From positions 160,579,111 through 160,643,110 of the forward strand of contig OY294069.1 in NCBI GenBank assembly GCA_958510875.1: a DNA stretch of 64,000 nucleotides, read 5' to 3'. This DNA comes from Endomychus coccineus (lineage: Eukaryota; Arthropoda; Insecta; Coleoptera; Endomychidae). The notes under the pieces were generated by a model, which had not been told where the DNA came from, did no database searches, and saw only the letters and a program-made list of their open reading frames with translations. Numbering within the stretch: position 1 is the stretch's first letter; the number at the start of each line of letters is the position of its first letter. The translations under genes and the position numbers were made by a program. This document shows positions 63,341 through 64,000 of the stretch, piece by piece.

Positions 63341-64000
63341 TCTGTGGTAATAGTAGTAACATGTGTTTTTTAATGTTAAATTAACAATTAATACCAAGAA
63401 ATAATAATTAATAATGTTTAATTATTGACAGATGCGACTTTGCTATTTCTTTCCAAAGGATACTTGTTTAAATCGTGACGATTGAGAATTATTGATATAC
63501 TCTTTTTTTACAAATTTACTTATAATTTTTTAACGGACGAAGATAGCAAATTTTTTTTTCGCAAAATAAATTTTAAAGTGGCTGCTAGATCTATGACACC
63601 AACGACTCTTGCAATTTTTCTCAAGTAGATCATTTGTAAGCGATTCTGAGTTCGACATTTCCGGTTCTATCTGAAAAGAATACTATAGGTTCAGAAACAG
63701 TAAAAAAAAATTCAAGTCTGCAAACACTTGGTGGAGCTTCAACCTTTTTATTCCATTTGTACAGACCGTATAAATAGGTAAATCTCAATTTTTCGGTTTT
63801 TACTCAAAGGAAATGCCAAATATGGCCGATTCAAGGAATAGACCTGCATGCACATACGTCTGATGGACATCCGAATGTTCTGTGCAAATTTGACGTGTAG
63901 TGTGAGATCGTTTGTAGGTGAATGCAAGTCCAAAATTTTGACTTGTAGCTGACGGTCACTAGAAAATATTATTAGCTCATAGATACACCATCAGTCACTT
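63341..64000. other. Spacer at right edge
   Basis: AT-rich, no gene or element recognised. An antisense open stretch at 63,748-63,933 lacks splice sites and family resemblance. Confidence 0.3.

Overview
The window is nuclear DNA of an insect, most likely a beetle or near relative; the order-level call is an inference from the repeat families, not a proof. It is AT-rich and its genes are split by GT/AG introns. The introns and flanks are full of decayed Penelope-like, Helentron, mariner, hAT, tyrosine-recombinase and non-LTR elements. There are no operons, ribosome-binding sites, CRISPR arrays or recognisable RNA genes apart from ribozyme motifs carried by transposons.

Layout. Positions 1-11,690 hold the 3' end of an ephexin-type Rho guanine-nucleotide exchange factor gene (copy 1, four exons at 703-3,941) and its 3' flank. 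They also hold a broken terminal exon of a small convergent gene and a 4,966-bp Penelope-like element that interrupts the end of the duplicated block. Positions 11,690-21,350 are transposon-rich spacer: hAT, a DUF4817-type transposase, a tyrosine recombinase, a long foldback element and mariner. Positions 21,355-37,902 hold ten in-phase exons of copy 2 of the ephexin gene, coding about 654 residues with DH, PH and SH3 regions. Its 3' flank and an intact 92-codon convergent gene follow, to 40,789. The blocks 1-6,690 (plus a short tail after 11,657) and 30,728-40,270 are paralogous. Exon lengths are identical, and an orthologous mariner sits in the same intron of both. Later insertions differ: copy 1 gained the large Penelope-like element; copy 2 gained a foldback element, a Helentron and a mini Penelope-like element.

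Positions 40,900-43,290 are a Jockey-like retrotransposon and spacer. Positions 43,292-56,145 on the minus strand hold a gene of at least eleven exons with N-terminal ankyrin repeats and a C-terminal kinase-like domain that lacks the catalytic motifs. It is divergent from a small plus-strand gene (56,711-57,256) whose product carries a KEN sequence. Positions 57,300-64,000 hold non-LTR fragments, one isolated coding-like exon, and the terminal exon of a single-pass membrane protein with two PPxY motifs.

The items most worth a second look are:
- the palindromic Penelope-like element, with two 2,229-bp arms, a 12-bp target duplication and hammerhead-ribozyme motifs in its terminal repeats;
- the Helentron with a nuclease ORF, visible as a clean insertion against the paralogous empty site;
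- the tandem ephexin paralogues;
- the ankyrin-pseudokinase gene.
Identifications rest on reading translations and motifs by eye; no database search was possible.
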